Assembly: GCA_012064415.1 (NCBI GenBank)
Contig: SSNU01000042.1
Coordinates: 62,001 to 126,000 of the forward strand
DNA: 64,000 nucleotides
Reading direction: 5' to 3'
From: Gyrodactylus bullatarudis
Lineage: Eukaryota; Platyhelminthes; Monogenea; Gyrodactylidea; Gyrodactylidae
The notes beneath the pieces are model-generated. The model was not told where the DNA came from and did no database searches. It saw only the letters and a list, made by a program, of their open reading frames with translations. Position numbers and translations under genes: made by a program. Below, piece by piece: positions 20,501-30,713 of this stretch; position 1 is the first letter of the stretch; every line of letters starts with the position of its first letter.

Positions 20501-23450
20501 AAATGTTTTCAACAGTGAAAGTGAAGACAAATGTATTTTCTCTCTCAACCCCTTCTATACTCACAAGCAAGCGCAAATACTACACACAACAACAACCAGT
20601 GTGGTGCACGCACGCACGCAAGCAAGAAACTTCTTTTTCTTCTCAACTCAGCAACTAAAAAATGAATTTCTTCATACTCTCTCATAGGATGAAGAGAAAT
20701 TCGTAATTTTGTGAGTAGAAGAAAACTGAAGGAGGGAGGGGGTCGGTAAAAGCTCATTGATTTTTGAGCACATAAAGAGAAAACCTTTTTTGGAGTACAT
20801 GTACCATTTTTTTGATGACAGAAACGTTTTTCGTATCTCTTCACATGAGAAGGATGACTCAACAATAGTTTATTTTTTCTAATTGAGAACATACTCACCT
20901 TGCGTTTATCTCGCATAGACCCCTGGCCTCGGACCATGATTTTGCATTCCAAATCTTGTTCAAGTTGCTTGGCTGTGAGACCTCTCGGGCCGAGGAGGCG
21001 ACCGACAAAATTGTACTGTAAAATAATGAATTGAGAATTAAATAGCAGAATATTTTCCGACAATTACTCAAACTTTCTCTAAATCACTTGTTAAAAGTTA
21101 TTGAAAACGGAAAGATACACCACCATTTGATAGGGAATATATTTTACAAAATGAGAATTAACCCCCCTCTCTCTTTCTCTCTTTTATGTGTGTAGTAAGA
21201 TTAGAATTCTTTCATTGAAGCTCAAAAATTCATTGAAAAATTACTAAATATTAATACTTTACAATTCATTCAACAACTTTTAATATTATTTTTATAAATC
21301 AGATGAAGATCAAAGAATCCGGCCAAAAGATTTTTAGAAAAAAAAGATGGAGGAAACTTACTGTTGGGTTCTCTTTGACAGGTACAAAGACTTTTTCCTG
21401 TTTAACAACAATGTTACCAGATGGTATTGGCAATTCGTCCTCTGATTCCTTCCTGGCTGAACCGTTCATGTGGAATAGTCTCTCTCTGACTCTGGTTATT
21501 TCTACATTTTGATATTTGATATAAAAGGATTCTTTTAACAATACAGTAATTAGAAGAAGAAGAAAAAGTTACAGAAAGACAGAGTTGATTAGATCTTTTA
21601 TAACGCTTTTAAATAAATCATGTTATTAGCTTATTATAATAATAATATGAACTAAACAGTAGAGATGTAACAAATTTTTCAACCTACTTTAAAAACCTAT
21701 ACTCAAATGATAATACTATGACTTCTTGACATTATTTTATACAAGATTCTTTTCCGTGAAAATAATCAAGTTTAAAGATTTTCAATGAATTTTTACTACG
21801 TTTTCACTTCAAGTGTTTTTTTTCAATGAAAATAGTATTAGAATCATGTTAAGATCATTTCTGTTAAATTTTGCTATACAACTATGCCACAAGAGAGTTG
21901 ATGGAAAATGGACAATGCACCACTATGCATGGGATTGCAAAAGAATCTTCATTTATTTTAGATCTCACTCATCATTATTATCAAAATTACGGAAAACTTT
22001 GATTTAAAAAAAGGTAAAAATTCGTTACATCTCTACTAAACAAAGTATTTTTTTTAGATTTCGTGTATTGTGTAGTAACCAATGAAATGAGGGGTTTCTT
22101 TAAAGATTTAAAAGAAACAAAATGTATTAAAGCATCTAGTAGTATTATAATTGTATTTGTTTAAGCATCGATCACATCCCAAGTAGTATTATAAATTCAT
22201 ATAGATTTCATATAGGGGTAGAAAAAGGTTAATTTAGTGAGAAAAGAAAAACAAAAAAACAGGTATAAATTTCACAGTTAGGGTTTTAGAGGTCTCTCTC
22301 TCAATCGTGGTCAGTTTTTTCCTCTATACTCGTGGTTTGTTTTTCTAATGCAAATGTTAATGGAATGTATAGAAATGTAGGTAGATAGATATGAATTAGT
22401 GTCACCCTCCCTACACAGACACAACATTCAGTAGGTATGATTTGTTAAGTGATTAAAAGAGATGAACAAGTGAAATGTAGCTCAATCAAATTATTCCCAT
22501 CACGTGTGTAAATGAGATGAATGAATTGTTTTTTTTACTCTAAAATGTGTCGTGCTTTGATTGGTCAGTTAGAATGTAGTAGTAGTAGTAAAATTTCATT
22601 GAGAAATGATTTGGGTTTATTTTTGAAAAATAACTTAAGGAATGTAGTATGATTCAGAGGATGGAGTTCATAGCAGATAAAGAGACCTGGCTAAAAAAAT
22701 TAAAAAATCGACAAACACAAACACACACACAAGAGTAAACAAGGTCTATGAGTGAATTCTAAGCGTTTTTTAGATATTTTTAGGGCAATGATGAAAAGTG
22801 GGAATTAGCTAAAGATTTTGTTTTTGGTAACTACAGAATGTGGCTGAAAGAAATAATATGAGAATAGGGGGTAAATCAAGCTTATTTTCTACCCATGTGG
22901 TAGTTACATGGGGAAATATTTTCTAGCTTTTGTTAGTTTTAAACACTTTTTTACGAGATTAGACCATGTATTAGATATTTTTGCGTTTGGTGAGAAAATG
23001 TCCCCAACGGTCATCTCGACAAATTAGACTCTGAAATGATTCTATGCATCGTTTAATTTGAATTTTTTAGTTTAAAAAATTGTTGTTAAATTATTTATGG
23101 GAGCTGGAATTACCTCGAATGAACGCTTTTCATTCTCAATTTACACATCTCTACAGGTTCAATAATTCAAAGGTAAAAGGCACTTAGAATTGAATTAGCA
23201 GAAGAATATTTTGATAAGACTACTCACCTTTTTCCAGGATTATTTCTACATGTTTAAATACGTTATTGTAGTTCTGTAATTGTTTTTTATCTTTGAGTAG
23301 TTCTTGAAGATATTCTGGAGTAGCTTTGTTGAGTAACGGTTGACTGAGAGTCTCGACAGGCTCCTGGTTCTCATTAGTCTCTCCTTTTTTTGTTGGGGAA
23401 GATCTAAGTTCTTCTTCCAAGTCTAACTTCACACTCGACTGCATATGCAT
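14597..23450 (-). CDS. how: Held out wings / Quaking STAR-family KH RNA-binding protein
   Basis: Eight exons, read from the right: 23450-23228, 21501-21362, 21015-20899, 18152-18000, 17901-17844, 15678-15367, 15252-15199 and 14991-14597. Phases agree throughout and give 483 residues. QUA1 is at about 44-85 ([20 protein letters not shown]). The KH domain begins in the second exon (VPVKENPT), continues with [19 protein letters not shown] and [13 protein letters not shown], and runs to [19 protein letters not shown]2 is at about 212-231 ([14 protein letters not shown]). A Gln/Ala-rich tail follows, ending RMHPYLR, like the VHPYQR ends of How and QKI. These proteins bind ACUAAY elements and control splicing, stability and transport of mRNAs in muscle and glia. 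The start ATG (or the second ATG two codons later) lies 144 bp from divergent Rpn8. The protein is somewhat longer than fly How because of the polyQ/A tail. Confidence 0.88.
16699..16804 (-). CDS. how: Alternative (duplicated) exon 5 of how
   Basis: Downstream of exon 5 (17901-17844) lies a second QUA2-coding segment. It follows a good acceptor (ctaatacag) in the same entry phase and reads [20 protein letters not shown] then [13 protein letters not shown]. It parallels the exon 5 product ([20 protein letters not shown]) and keeps the NGTYR motif of the QUA2 region, which exon 5 lacks. At 16699 it meets a canonical GC-AG type donor (AAG|GCAAGT) with the same exit phase as exon 5, so it could replace exon 5 and join exon 15678. 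If not spliced there, it reads on to a stop at 16565-16567 and would make a short isoform. Confidence 0.6.
18153..20898 (-). other. how intron with simple repeats
   Basis: No exon recognised. It holds a GA tract near 18519-18530, an AT tract near 18540-18550, a CT tract near 18920-18935, CACG repeats near 20611-20625 and a solitary piggyBac-like end at 19614-19629. Confidence 0.5.
19614..19629 (+). repeat. Solitary piggyBac-type end
   Basis: CCCTTTCGGTGCCGAG matches the terminal repeat of the element at 41721-43302 over its first 14 bases or so and is preceded by TTGA, one base from the TTAA target. No partner end or ORF follows within the intron, so it is a relic. Confidence 0.5.
21660..22035. 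mobile_element. hAT-type MITE with 8-bp target duplication
   Basis: Left end TAGAGATGTAACAAATTTTT; right end AAAAATTCGTTACATCTCTA. The flanks CTAAACAG (21652-21659) and CTAAACAA (22036-22043) form an 8-bp duplication with one change. The 376-bp element has no transposase. It sits in the how intron between exons 23228 and 21501. A diverged copy, interrupted by another MITE, lies at 56088. Confidence 0.8.
22036..23227 (-). other. First intron of how, no gene seen
   Basis: AT-rich sequence with a short CA tract near 22717-22730 and a GTA/AGT triplet run near 22580. No splice-bounded open segment or repeat copy recognised. Confidence 0.4.
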
Positions 23451-23594
23451 TTAATGAAGCTGTTTCGTTTAAATTTGTATACGCGTCTTCTATTAGCTTA
23501 AACAAATTAGATTACAAAGCTATTTAAGGTGTCAGGTTTGTTTAGCCAAATTGACATTTTAAACTATTTATCTTAATAAGAAAATTTAACCAAA
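23451..23594. promoter_or_regulatory. Shared divergent promoter of how and Rpn8
   Basis: Only 144 bp separate the two start codons on opposite strands, so both 5' UTRs and both core promoters must lie here or overlap the neighbouring exon. I see no clear TATA box. The bases before the Rpn8 ATG (ACCAAAATG) are a fair Kozak context. Confidence 0.6.
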
Positions 23595-24554
23595 ATGTCC
23601 ACTAAAGAACCTGTTAAGAAACCGTTTAATAATGTCATTGTTCACCCATTAGTACTACTTAGTGTTGTTGATCATTTCAATCGTTTGAGGAAGACGGCTA
23701 GCAGTCAGAAGAGAGTTGTCGGTGTTCTACTTGGCTCAAGTTGTAATGGAGAGCTTGATATAAGTAACTCGTTCGCAGTACCATTTGAAGAGGATCCCAA
23801 GGATAAAAAGGTCTGGTTCCTTGATCATGACTACCTAGAAAACATGTTTGCCATGTTCAAGAAAGTTAACGCCAGAGAACGTATCGTTGGCTGGTATCAT
23901 TCTGGACCCAAACTTCATTCCAATGATATCATAATCAATGAGCTCTTCAGAAAATACAACCCAAACTCTGTCCTAGTTGTTGTTGATGTCAGCTTAAAAG
24001 ATGCTGATGCCCTACCTACAGAAGCTTATATTTCAGTAGAAGAAATTAGCGATGATGGCTCACCCACTGTCAAGACATTCGAGCATCTCAACTCTGAGAT
24101 TGGTGCCGAGACCTCTGAGGAAGTTGGTGTAGAACATTTGCTCAGGGATATTAAGGACTCCAGCGTAGGCACCTTGATGCAATCAGTCCTGGGCAAGGTC
24201 AACGGCCTCAATGGTCTTAACAACCAACTCGAATCAATCATCAATTACATAAATCTTGTGATTGATAAAAAGATTCCTGTCAATCATAGCATCATCTACT
24301 TGTTGCAGGACATTTTCAATTTACTGCCTGATGTACGACTCCAGGAAATGGTTAAATGCATCCATATTAACACAAATGATCATTCCCTCGTCATTTTTAT
24401 TGCCTCTATGATTCGTTCAATTCTTGCGCTACACGATTTGGTTACAAATAAACTGACAAACCGAGACCTAGAGAAAGTCGACGTCCACCCGGAGAGAAAG
24501 TTTGATGGGGATTGTCGTTCCACCGAGACTGAAGCTCAAAAATCAAGAAAGTAA
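23595..24554 (+). CDS. Rpn8: 26S proteasome non-ATPase regulatory subunit 7 (Rpn8), MPN-domain protein
   Basis: A single-exon gene of 319 residues that aligns along its whole length with PSMD7/Rpn8, a subunit of the proteasome lid that pairs with the deubiquitinase Rpn11. The MPN domain occupies about 12-145: [28 protein letters not shown], and [15 protein letters not shown]. In that last motif the second His and the Ser/Asp ligands of an active JAMM site are replaced, as is normal for Rpn8, so it is a non-catalytic scaffold. The C-terminal helices follow ([34 protein letters not shown]). The Lys/Glu-rich tail of vertebrate PSMD7 is short here. The absence of introns contrasts with its neighbours. 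It is divergent from how and convergent with the RAM-like gene 33 bp downstream. Confidence 0.95.
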   Translation: MSTKEPVKKPFNNVIVHPLVLLSVVDHFNRLRKTASSQKRVVGVLLGSSCNGELDISNSFAVPFEEDPKDKKVWFLDHDYLENMFAMFKKVNARERIVGWYHSGPKLHSNDIIINELFRKYNPNSVLVVVDVSLKDADALPTEAYISVEEISDDGSPTVKTFEHLNSEIGAETSEEVGVEHLLRDIKDSSVGTLMQSVLGKVNGLNGLNNQLESIINYINLVIDKKIPVNHSIIYLLQDIFNLLPDVRLQEMVKCIHINTNDHSLVIFIASMIRSILALHDLVTNKLTNRDLEKVDVHPERKFDGDCRSTETEAQKSRK

Positions 24555-24581
24555 AATTTTGTTAACAAAAATATAAAAAAT

Positions 24582-24587
24582 TTTATT
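24582..24587 (-). terminator. Poly(A) signal of the RAM-like gene
   Basis: AATAAA on the minus strand, immediately after the stop codon. Normal cleavage 10-30 bases further on would fall at or inside the Rpn8 stop codon on the other strand, so the two mRNAs probably overlap tail to tail. Confidence 0.5.
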
Positions 24588-24764
24588 TCAATATCTACTC
24601 TCTCTATCTCTGTTTCTCGAGTTTCTTTTTTCATGGGACTCTCGTTTTCTTTCTTCAGGATATTCAAAAGCAAAAGTTTCAGGTACGGGATTCTTTAGGT
24701 AATTCTGGAACCCAACGTCTTCTTCTGTATATCTATGTTCGACAAAGTCATCATGTTCTCCCAT
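24588..24764 (-). CDS. RNMT-activating mini-protein (RAM/RAMAC)-like
   Basis: A 58-residue intronless ORF. Its core, DDFVEHRYTEEDVGFQNYLK followed by NPVPE, fits the RAM activation segment: an aromatic residue, a basic residue, TE-x-D, and a YLK-x-P motif in that order. RAM binds and activates the mRNA cap guanine-7 methyltransferase RNMT. The Arg-rich tail (RKRESHEKRNSRNRDRESRY) stands where vertebrate RAM has its RNA-binding Arg/Asn-rich region, but it is much shorter. The ATG at 24764 is the first in frame. AATAAA on this strand (24587-24582) directly follows the TGA stop. The gene is convergent with Rpn8 and divergent from USP30. The call rests on a short motif, so a different small RS-like protein remains possible. 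Confidence 0.62.
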   Translation of the reverse strand: MGEHDDFVEHRYTEEDVGFQNYLKNPVPETFAFEYPEERKRESHEKRNSRNRDRESRY

Positions 24765-24957
24765 CTTTCTCAAATATCAAATCCCAAGTTGAAATCAGAA
24801 ATATAATAATTATATTACAATGTTAAATATTTAATATTATTATTTTGAAAATGATTAATTGAATAATTTTGAACAAATCTTAATTTTGGATTTCATTTGT
24901 TTTAACCGATTTAAGATTCGGATTTTCTCAAATCATGAAAATGAAAACATCACTAAA
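24765..24957. promoter_or_regulatory. Divergent promoter of the RAM-like gene and USP30
   Basis: 193 bp of very AT-rich DNA between two opposite start codons. It must contain both 5' UTRs unless an unseen non-coding first exon exists elsewhere. TTAAATATTTAATATTATTA near 24822 could serve as a TATA-like element, but no motif stands out clearly. Confidence 0.45.
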
Positions 24958-27900
24958 ATGCACATTCTAGCTGTTAGACTGTCGTATCTTCGTCCATTAT
25001 TCCAGTCTATACATGAAAATGCAAGATATTCAAAGTTTATTTGTCATCTGAAAAACTCAAAGGTCGTAGCAAAGGTTTATAGTAATCTCGGTGCATCTAT
25101 TGGCATCTTAATCTTAATCTCATATGGAATTTGGCTTCAGAGACCAGCTAGAATATCGATTATCCTCAAGAGTGAGAGTCATCTCCCCGTTGGCCTGTTT
25201 AATCCCAAGAATTATTGTTATTTAAATGCATTGCTGCAGGCGCTCTCCTCTTGTCCTCTATTGCTAATCTCTCTCAAGAGAATCATCAAAATTCACCCGC
25301 AAAGATTGGCATCTCGCCTAGTTTGCATTCTCGAGAGTTTACGTTGTTCCACTCGTTACCTGGAGCAGAATAATCTTATTAGTGTTGTTCAAAATGCCCA
25401 TTTAGATTTCATCCAGGACCTGGAAGCTTCCTTCTCCTTTGATCCTACACACCAACAAGATGTACACGAATTATTCACCTTTCTCTGTGAAAAAATCTTT
25501 TTGTGCAATGTGCCCGGGGAGTCAGAACTAATATCTCAACGGGGTCTTTTAGCCATTTCTGATTTCGCAAACTCGGCCGGTGCAAATCCCAGGGCCTTTC
25601 ACATTGTCCACAATTGTGCCTCAAAAATTTATCAGCCAAGTAAGGAAAACTACCTTGTTGATTTCTCTCTTTTTTCAGATGAAAAAATTTATGATTTTCC
25701 CACGGATCGTCTGCCAATTAAACAATTGGATAATTTCCAGGTTATCACAGCCACCCAGATATTCTGCTCCAACTGTTCGTTTTCCGGATCCCCTTCACTG
25801 CAGCCAGAGTCGGGTATTTTTCTATATTTAGGTATGTTGTTTATTGAAAAATAATTCATTGGTTCTTTTGATTGGTTTTGCATTGATTTACTTAAAACTT
25901 TTAGAGACATTTAGTCCTTTTCAAGTCCCAGAAAAGTATTTTTAAATCGGTTGCATCAGAAAAAATATCTCTATCGATCTAATATGATTTACTTGATCAT
26001 GCCAATTGAGAATTTATAGATAATAAATTTCAGAGCTACTTTCAAATAACTTCAAGATCATATACAAAAAAATCATACATATAAAATTTGGTTTTTTTCT
26101 GCCCGACCATTTTCAGCTTCGACTTTTAAATCCCGAGATATTTCCACTTATCCGTGTGGTCCATAAAAATTTCCTTCCAATTAAGATTATTTTAATACTG
26201 ATCTTTACCTTTCTCCTGTTCCATATGAACTTTCTGCATTTCAATCAAGTATAGTTAAAATTAAAAAGTATTTATTACTCGAAACTGAAAAAGGTGCATG
26301 TATATTTATACTTTATTAAATCATTTTAATAGATGATTTGAAAGAGATGAACATTGAGGAAGCTTTGAAGCTGCAGTTCTCCTCTGTTGAGCCCTTGAAG
26401 GACATCCTCTGTCCAATTTGTACCGGGAATACTGGCTCCAGGGACTGGATTGTCAAGTCACGAGGTAGCCTCATCAAATCAACCTGCTACAAACAGGTTA
26501 AACTGGTATCCCTGCCAAATTCTCTTGTCTTCTTTGTCCAACGTATCTCCTTTAATAAATCGAGAAGACTTGTCTTATCCTCTAGTCATCAGTCATCTTC
26601 AACTACTACCTCCAGCATACGAACACCTTCAAGCTCTGTTAAGAAAGGTCAGCATATGAAGTTTAATTCGACCCTCAACATGACACCCTTTACAATCAGT
26701 CAGTCATCTGATTTCTTTGGAAGAAGTAAGTCTTGTCCCATTGTGTGTACGAATGAATAAGTTCGAAATAAGTTTGTGGGCTTATCATGGATTATTTATT
26801 TTTCGATATTTTTCCGATATCCTCTAGCATCTAATGAATAATTCAGAAATAAATCCAGGAAATAGAGTAATGACTCATTACTAATGAGTTAACTTATTAT
26901 ATTAATTTCATTTAGCACATGTGTATTTTTCTGATCAAAAGTAACCTTATTGGCCTATCTGCTCAATGAAACAGTAACATTAGCAAATTTGTATTTTTCT
27001 GATTTATTGATCTTCAATTTGAGCTACTTTCAAAGAAAATCCACCCATAAACTCAAAAGATATTTCATATTTTATGGTCTAAAGTCATTTTTCATTTCTT
27101 ATTGGTTTTTTTAATGAAAAATAAACTTGAAATCTTTAATGTAACCTAAATCCCCATCTATTTCTATCCGACAGATTCATCTCCCTTTGACGAAAAGGAA
27201 TCAAATATCTCTGATCTACATCAACAAAAGAGCCAGAATTATTCCTCTAAAAGGTTAGTCCTCATCTTGTTTCATTGCCAAAGTTTTCTATTGATTTTAT
27301 TCGAGTTATCTTTATGTACCAAATTACCCGAATCTGAATTTGGTTTTGAGAGCCGACTTTTTATCGAGGTTAAAATTCTCATTTTCAGATATAAAACAAA
27401 ATGAGGTTTTCAAGAAAACGTTCTAATTATCAAAAAATCAACCCTTTCATCGTGAGGTTCACTCCATATATAGGGCGATTATTCAGAGTCTGGAATTCTC
27501 AGTTATTTCGCAGGTCCAAACAATATCACATAATCTATTTCATAATTTACTCTCAAAAATACCAAAATGTCTCAAGGAGATATCTAAACTTGGATAAAAT
27601 AATCAATATTAGTAAAAATAGGTTTTCATCTAAATCTGTTCTGGAAATAGTCTTCGCATATGCCGAAACCAAGTAACTATTCATTTTTCAACAGAATTGA
27701 AGGCAAAAACATAAAAATAAGGAATTAAATTAAAGATTAAGAAATTTCGAAATCTGAAGATCCATTATTAAAAATTTTAGAGATCCTCAAAATTGTGAGA
27801 AATATTGATCTGGGGACAAGGAAAATAACAAAAAGATTTTTTTAGTGAAATCACAAGACCATCAGAAGTTGTGTTAATTAATGAAAAAATTCTTCAAAAA

Positions 27901-30331
27901 GATTTTCTCATTAAATTTTTAGAGCAAATTTTCAGAATCACTAATTTATAATAATCACATCGAAATTTCCTCAGAGAAGAAATAAAAACAGGCTTCAAAT
28001 TATCTGGTTGTGAACTCATCTTCGTCTTCAGCTGCTGTAATTTTCTCCTTAATCTCTTTAGAATGTAAGCTTGTTTAGAAACAGCAGGCTCACAACTCAT
28101 AAAAGCTATCAAGCTGAAACCCTGATCTGAATTCTATTGGAAACTTAATTCTCTTAATGGTTAAATTTTGTTGAAACTCTCTTGTGAAAATTAAGATAGA
28201 AAACTGGGATTTAAACGGCCCAATATTGAATATCCTTCAATTTTAAGTTAAAAAATGCAATTTATCATGGGTTTCGAAGTGGTCTATAGACAGAAATGAA
28301 TTCTTATTTGTGATTAAAAATCAATTTTCATTAATTTGTATGTTTACTCATAAGTATGCCTTTCATATTTTATTTTTTAAAGGACAAAAATACCATTGAA
28401 TTTCAATTTTTAAATGAAATGAAAATGAAAACTAATGAAAAGAAAAAATTTATATTTGAAATAGAATCAAAATACTTGAAAGTAAACATGATTTAAGAAA
28501 AAAAATTTCACTTTACTGGTTTTTTTCGAGAGCAGAATCCGGAATGATCTTCGATCATCAAGTCAGGGTTGAAAAAAATTTTTTTCTTCTTGGTCTGATC
28601 AGATTTTCAGGGTCGATCAGTGAGGGTCAAATTTCCTCAAAAATTCTGATTTTCTAGGTTAGAGATCTCTAACTTGTCAAATAGACTTTTTGTGATGAAT
28701 TTATTTTAAAATATTTTTTCAACCCTGTTTTTGATCCAGGATCTGAGATCTGATCTTGATCGGAAAAAATTATTTTTTCTTCCCAAATTGATCTTTATCT
28801 ATCCCTCTTTCTGAGATATCATTTATTTGGTTCGCAATAAAAAAATAGCTAAGAAAATCATATTTTTAACGTCAGCATCAAATCTAAAGCGAAGACTATT
28901 TCCAGAACAGCTTTACATATTGAATAGAATTCCCATTGGAATCGTCTTGTAAAATAATTTTGAGTCTTTTCCTCGATTGGCTTTCTTATCGTCTCGATAG
29001 GGTCAAGCAACTTTGGTTATCATCAGTGAAAAGCTATCTTTGCTATATGAATTATATAGTTTGTTGATATATTTTAACGAAATTCGAATACGTTAAAGAT
29101 TTTCTGGAATCCTACTCACGTTGCCCACATTTATGATTTGAAGGCAAAATTTCTGAAAAAATTATGGTTATTTTTCAAATTTCGATTTGACGCCAAAAAC
29201 CCTATTTTCGAACTTTGAACTGAAATTTTTTATTGATTTCAAAGTGAGAGAGTGATCAAAATAAGACAAGAAAGCAGAATATCGCTGACAAATTTTCGAG
29301 AGATCAACCATTTTTGAGTGATTTCGATTTGTCGAAATTTCATTAATTTTCCAGTAGTGAAAATGATTAAAATATCGAAATTCGACTCCCAAAGGATAAT
29401 TAAGTTATGCATTAGAACAGTTTCATCATATAGTCTTATTGTGAAAAGAAAAGTCCTGAAAATCAACTTTTGATCACTCTTTCACTTCGAAATCATTCAA
29501 AATTGTCAGTTCAAAGTTCGAAAAATGGGATTTTGGCGCCAAATCGAAATTTGAAAAATGACCATATTTTTTATTAAAAAAATTTTCAAAGAAATTTTAC
29601 AACATAAGTAGGATTTTAAAAAATCTTTTACATATTTTTTGTAGCTTAATAAATTTATTTCCTAACTAATGATTGAAAAAATTATTTTAATTATTGGTCG
29701 AGAAGGGGTTAACTAGGAATTATTTTAACAAGTAGTTAACGTTTTTCTCAAGCAGCTCCAGACCATGATTTCTTTCAGTTGTGGACGATGATGAACTGAT
29801 AATTTTGATCAAAAACTAATTTTTCTTCTCAAAAATGATTGCAGATTAATCTACAACCTAAGATCGTTGATTGTCCACCAGGGCCAAGATTGTAATTCTG
29901 GGCATTATGTTGCGATTCGCTCGTGGAAAACGAACCAAAGACGCAATCCAGTCCCCGATCAGAGTCATCTGATTAATCGTGATGACGTCTGGTTATCGGC
30001 CTCAGACGAGTCCATTGTAGAAATATCCCGTGACAATGTCTTTCAGAGTCAAGCCTATGTCTTGTTCTATGAACGTGATCTTTACTCAAATCCTAGAAAG
30101 ACCAGTCTACACACCGGGACCCTGTCTTCAGCTACAATGCCGTTCTCTCTGCGAGATGATTGCAACTCTGTCATCAATTCCGAGTATGACTTTGACCAGG
30201 AAGAGTACATGACAGCCTTGTATGCTGAATTTGCCAACGATGATGCCTTTGGCGACTATCCGCATTTCCTAGGTTCTTTCAGTGATGAACAAGTTAATCG
30301 AGCCGACTTTATTAAGAATATGGCAATGTAG
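24958..30331 (+). CDS. USP30: Ubiquitin carboxyl-terminal hydrolase 30 (mitochondrial outer-membrane USP)
   Basis: Four exons, 24958-25831, 26333-26725, 27175-27253 and 29845-30331, with consistent phases (1,1,2); 610 residues against about 517 in human. A membrane segment at about 44-60 (LGASIGILILISYGIWL) precedes the catalytic domain, the arrangement that anchors USP30 in the mitochondrial outer membrane, where it opposes Parkin-driven mitophagy. The Cys box is GLFNPKNYCYLNALLQAL: catalytic Cys87 and oxyanion Asn82 are present, but the usual GNTC is KNYC. The His box is SGHYVAIRS (His469), and the third position is a Ser (WLSASDES, about Ser502), as in USP30. FFVQRISF and MKFN match the core of the fold. 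A Ser-rich insert lies at about 355-375. The ATG at 24958 is the first in frame. The last intron, 2.6 kb, holds a hairpin MITE. A poly(A) signal is at 30452-30457. Confidence 0.88.
29074..29632. repeat. Hairpin MITE family, copy E
   Basis: Left arm from TTAACGAAATTCGAATACGT through GGAATCCTACTCACGTTGCC. The right arm contains GGGATTTTGGCGCCAAATCG and ends near GTAGGATTTTAAAAAATCTT. The extreme termini are missing. It lies in the last USP30 intron, about 210 bp before the exon carrying the catalytic His. Confidence 0.65.
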
Positions 30332-30713
30332 CTGTTTATTTTTTTTGATTTTAAGAAATACACACATTATATTAGAAACAAAATCAGAAATTTTATCTTG
30401 GAGTCAATGATATCAATTTATTAATCATCAATCTACTCACAAGTATATATAAATAAAAAAGTTATATTCTGTACTAATAGATTGCATATATTTATTACGA
30501 ATCATAAAATTTATATAGAATAATTCCATAGCAATAGGATAATAAACTCTTCAATATTGTCAATCCTCTACTCTTTGGTTGTTTAACCCTATGTCTTTCA
30601 AGGGTTCCGTATCCTCTCATGGGATGTAACAGGAAATAAGAGGTACAAATTAAGGATATAGAATTGAAATTATCTCTCTATAGATAAACACAGAAATAAA
30701 GCATAGCATAGCA
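30332..30713. other. Overlapping 3' regions of USP30 (+) and GPCR (-)
   Basis: Only 382 bp separate the two stop codons. AATAAA on the plus strand at 30452-30457 suits USP30, and TTTATT at 30491-30496 gives AATAAA for the GPCR, so the two transcripts probably end close together or overlap. No other gene seen. Confidence 0.5.

Noticed and set aside
25475..25910. Antisense ORFs over USP30 exon 1
   Set aside because: Shadows of a well supported exon on the other strand.
27401..27676. 91-codon ORF in the last USP30 intron
   Set aside because: It lies between two phase-consistent USP30 exons, is rich in Phe/Tyr/Lys and shows no homology; not an exon in any compatible phase.
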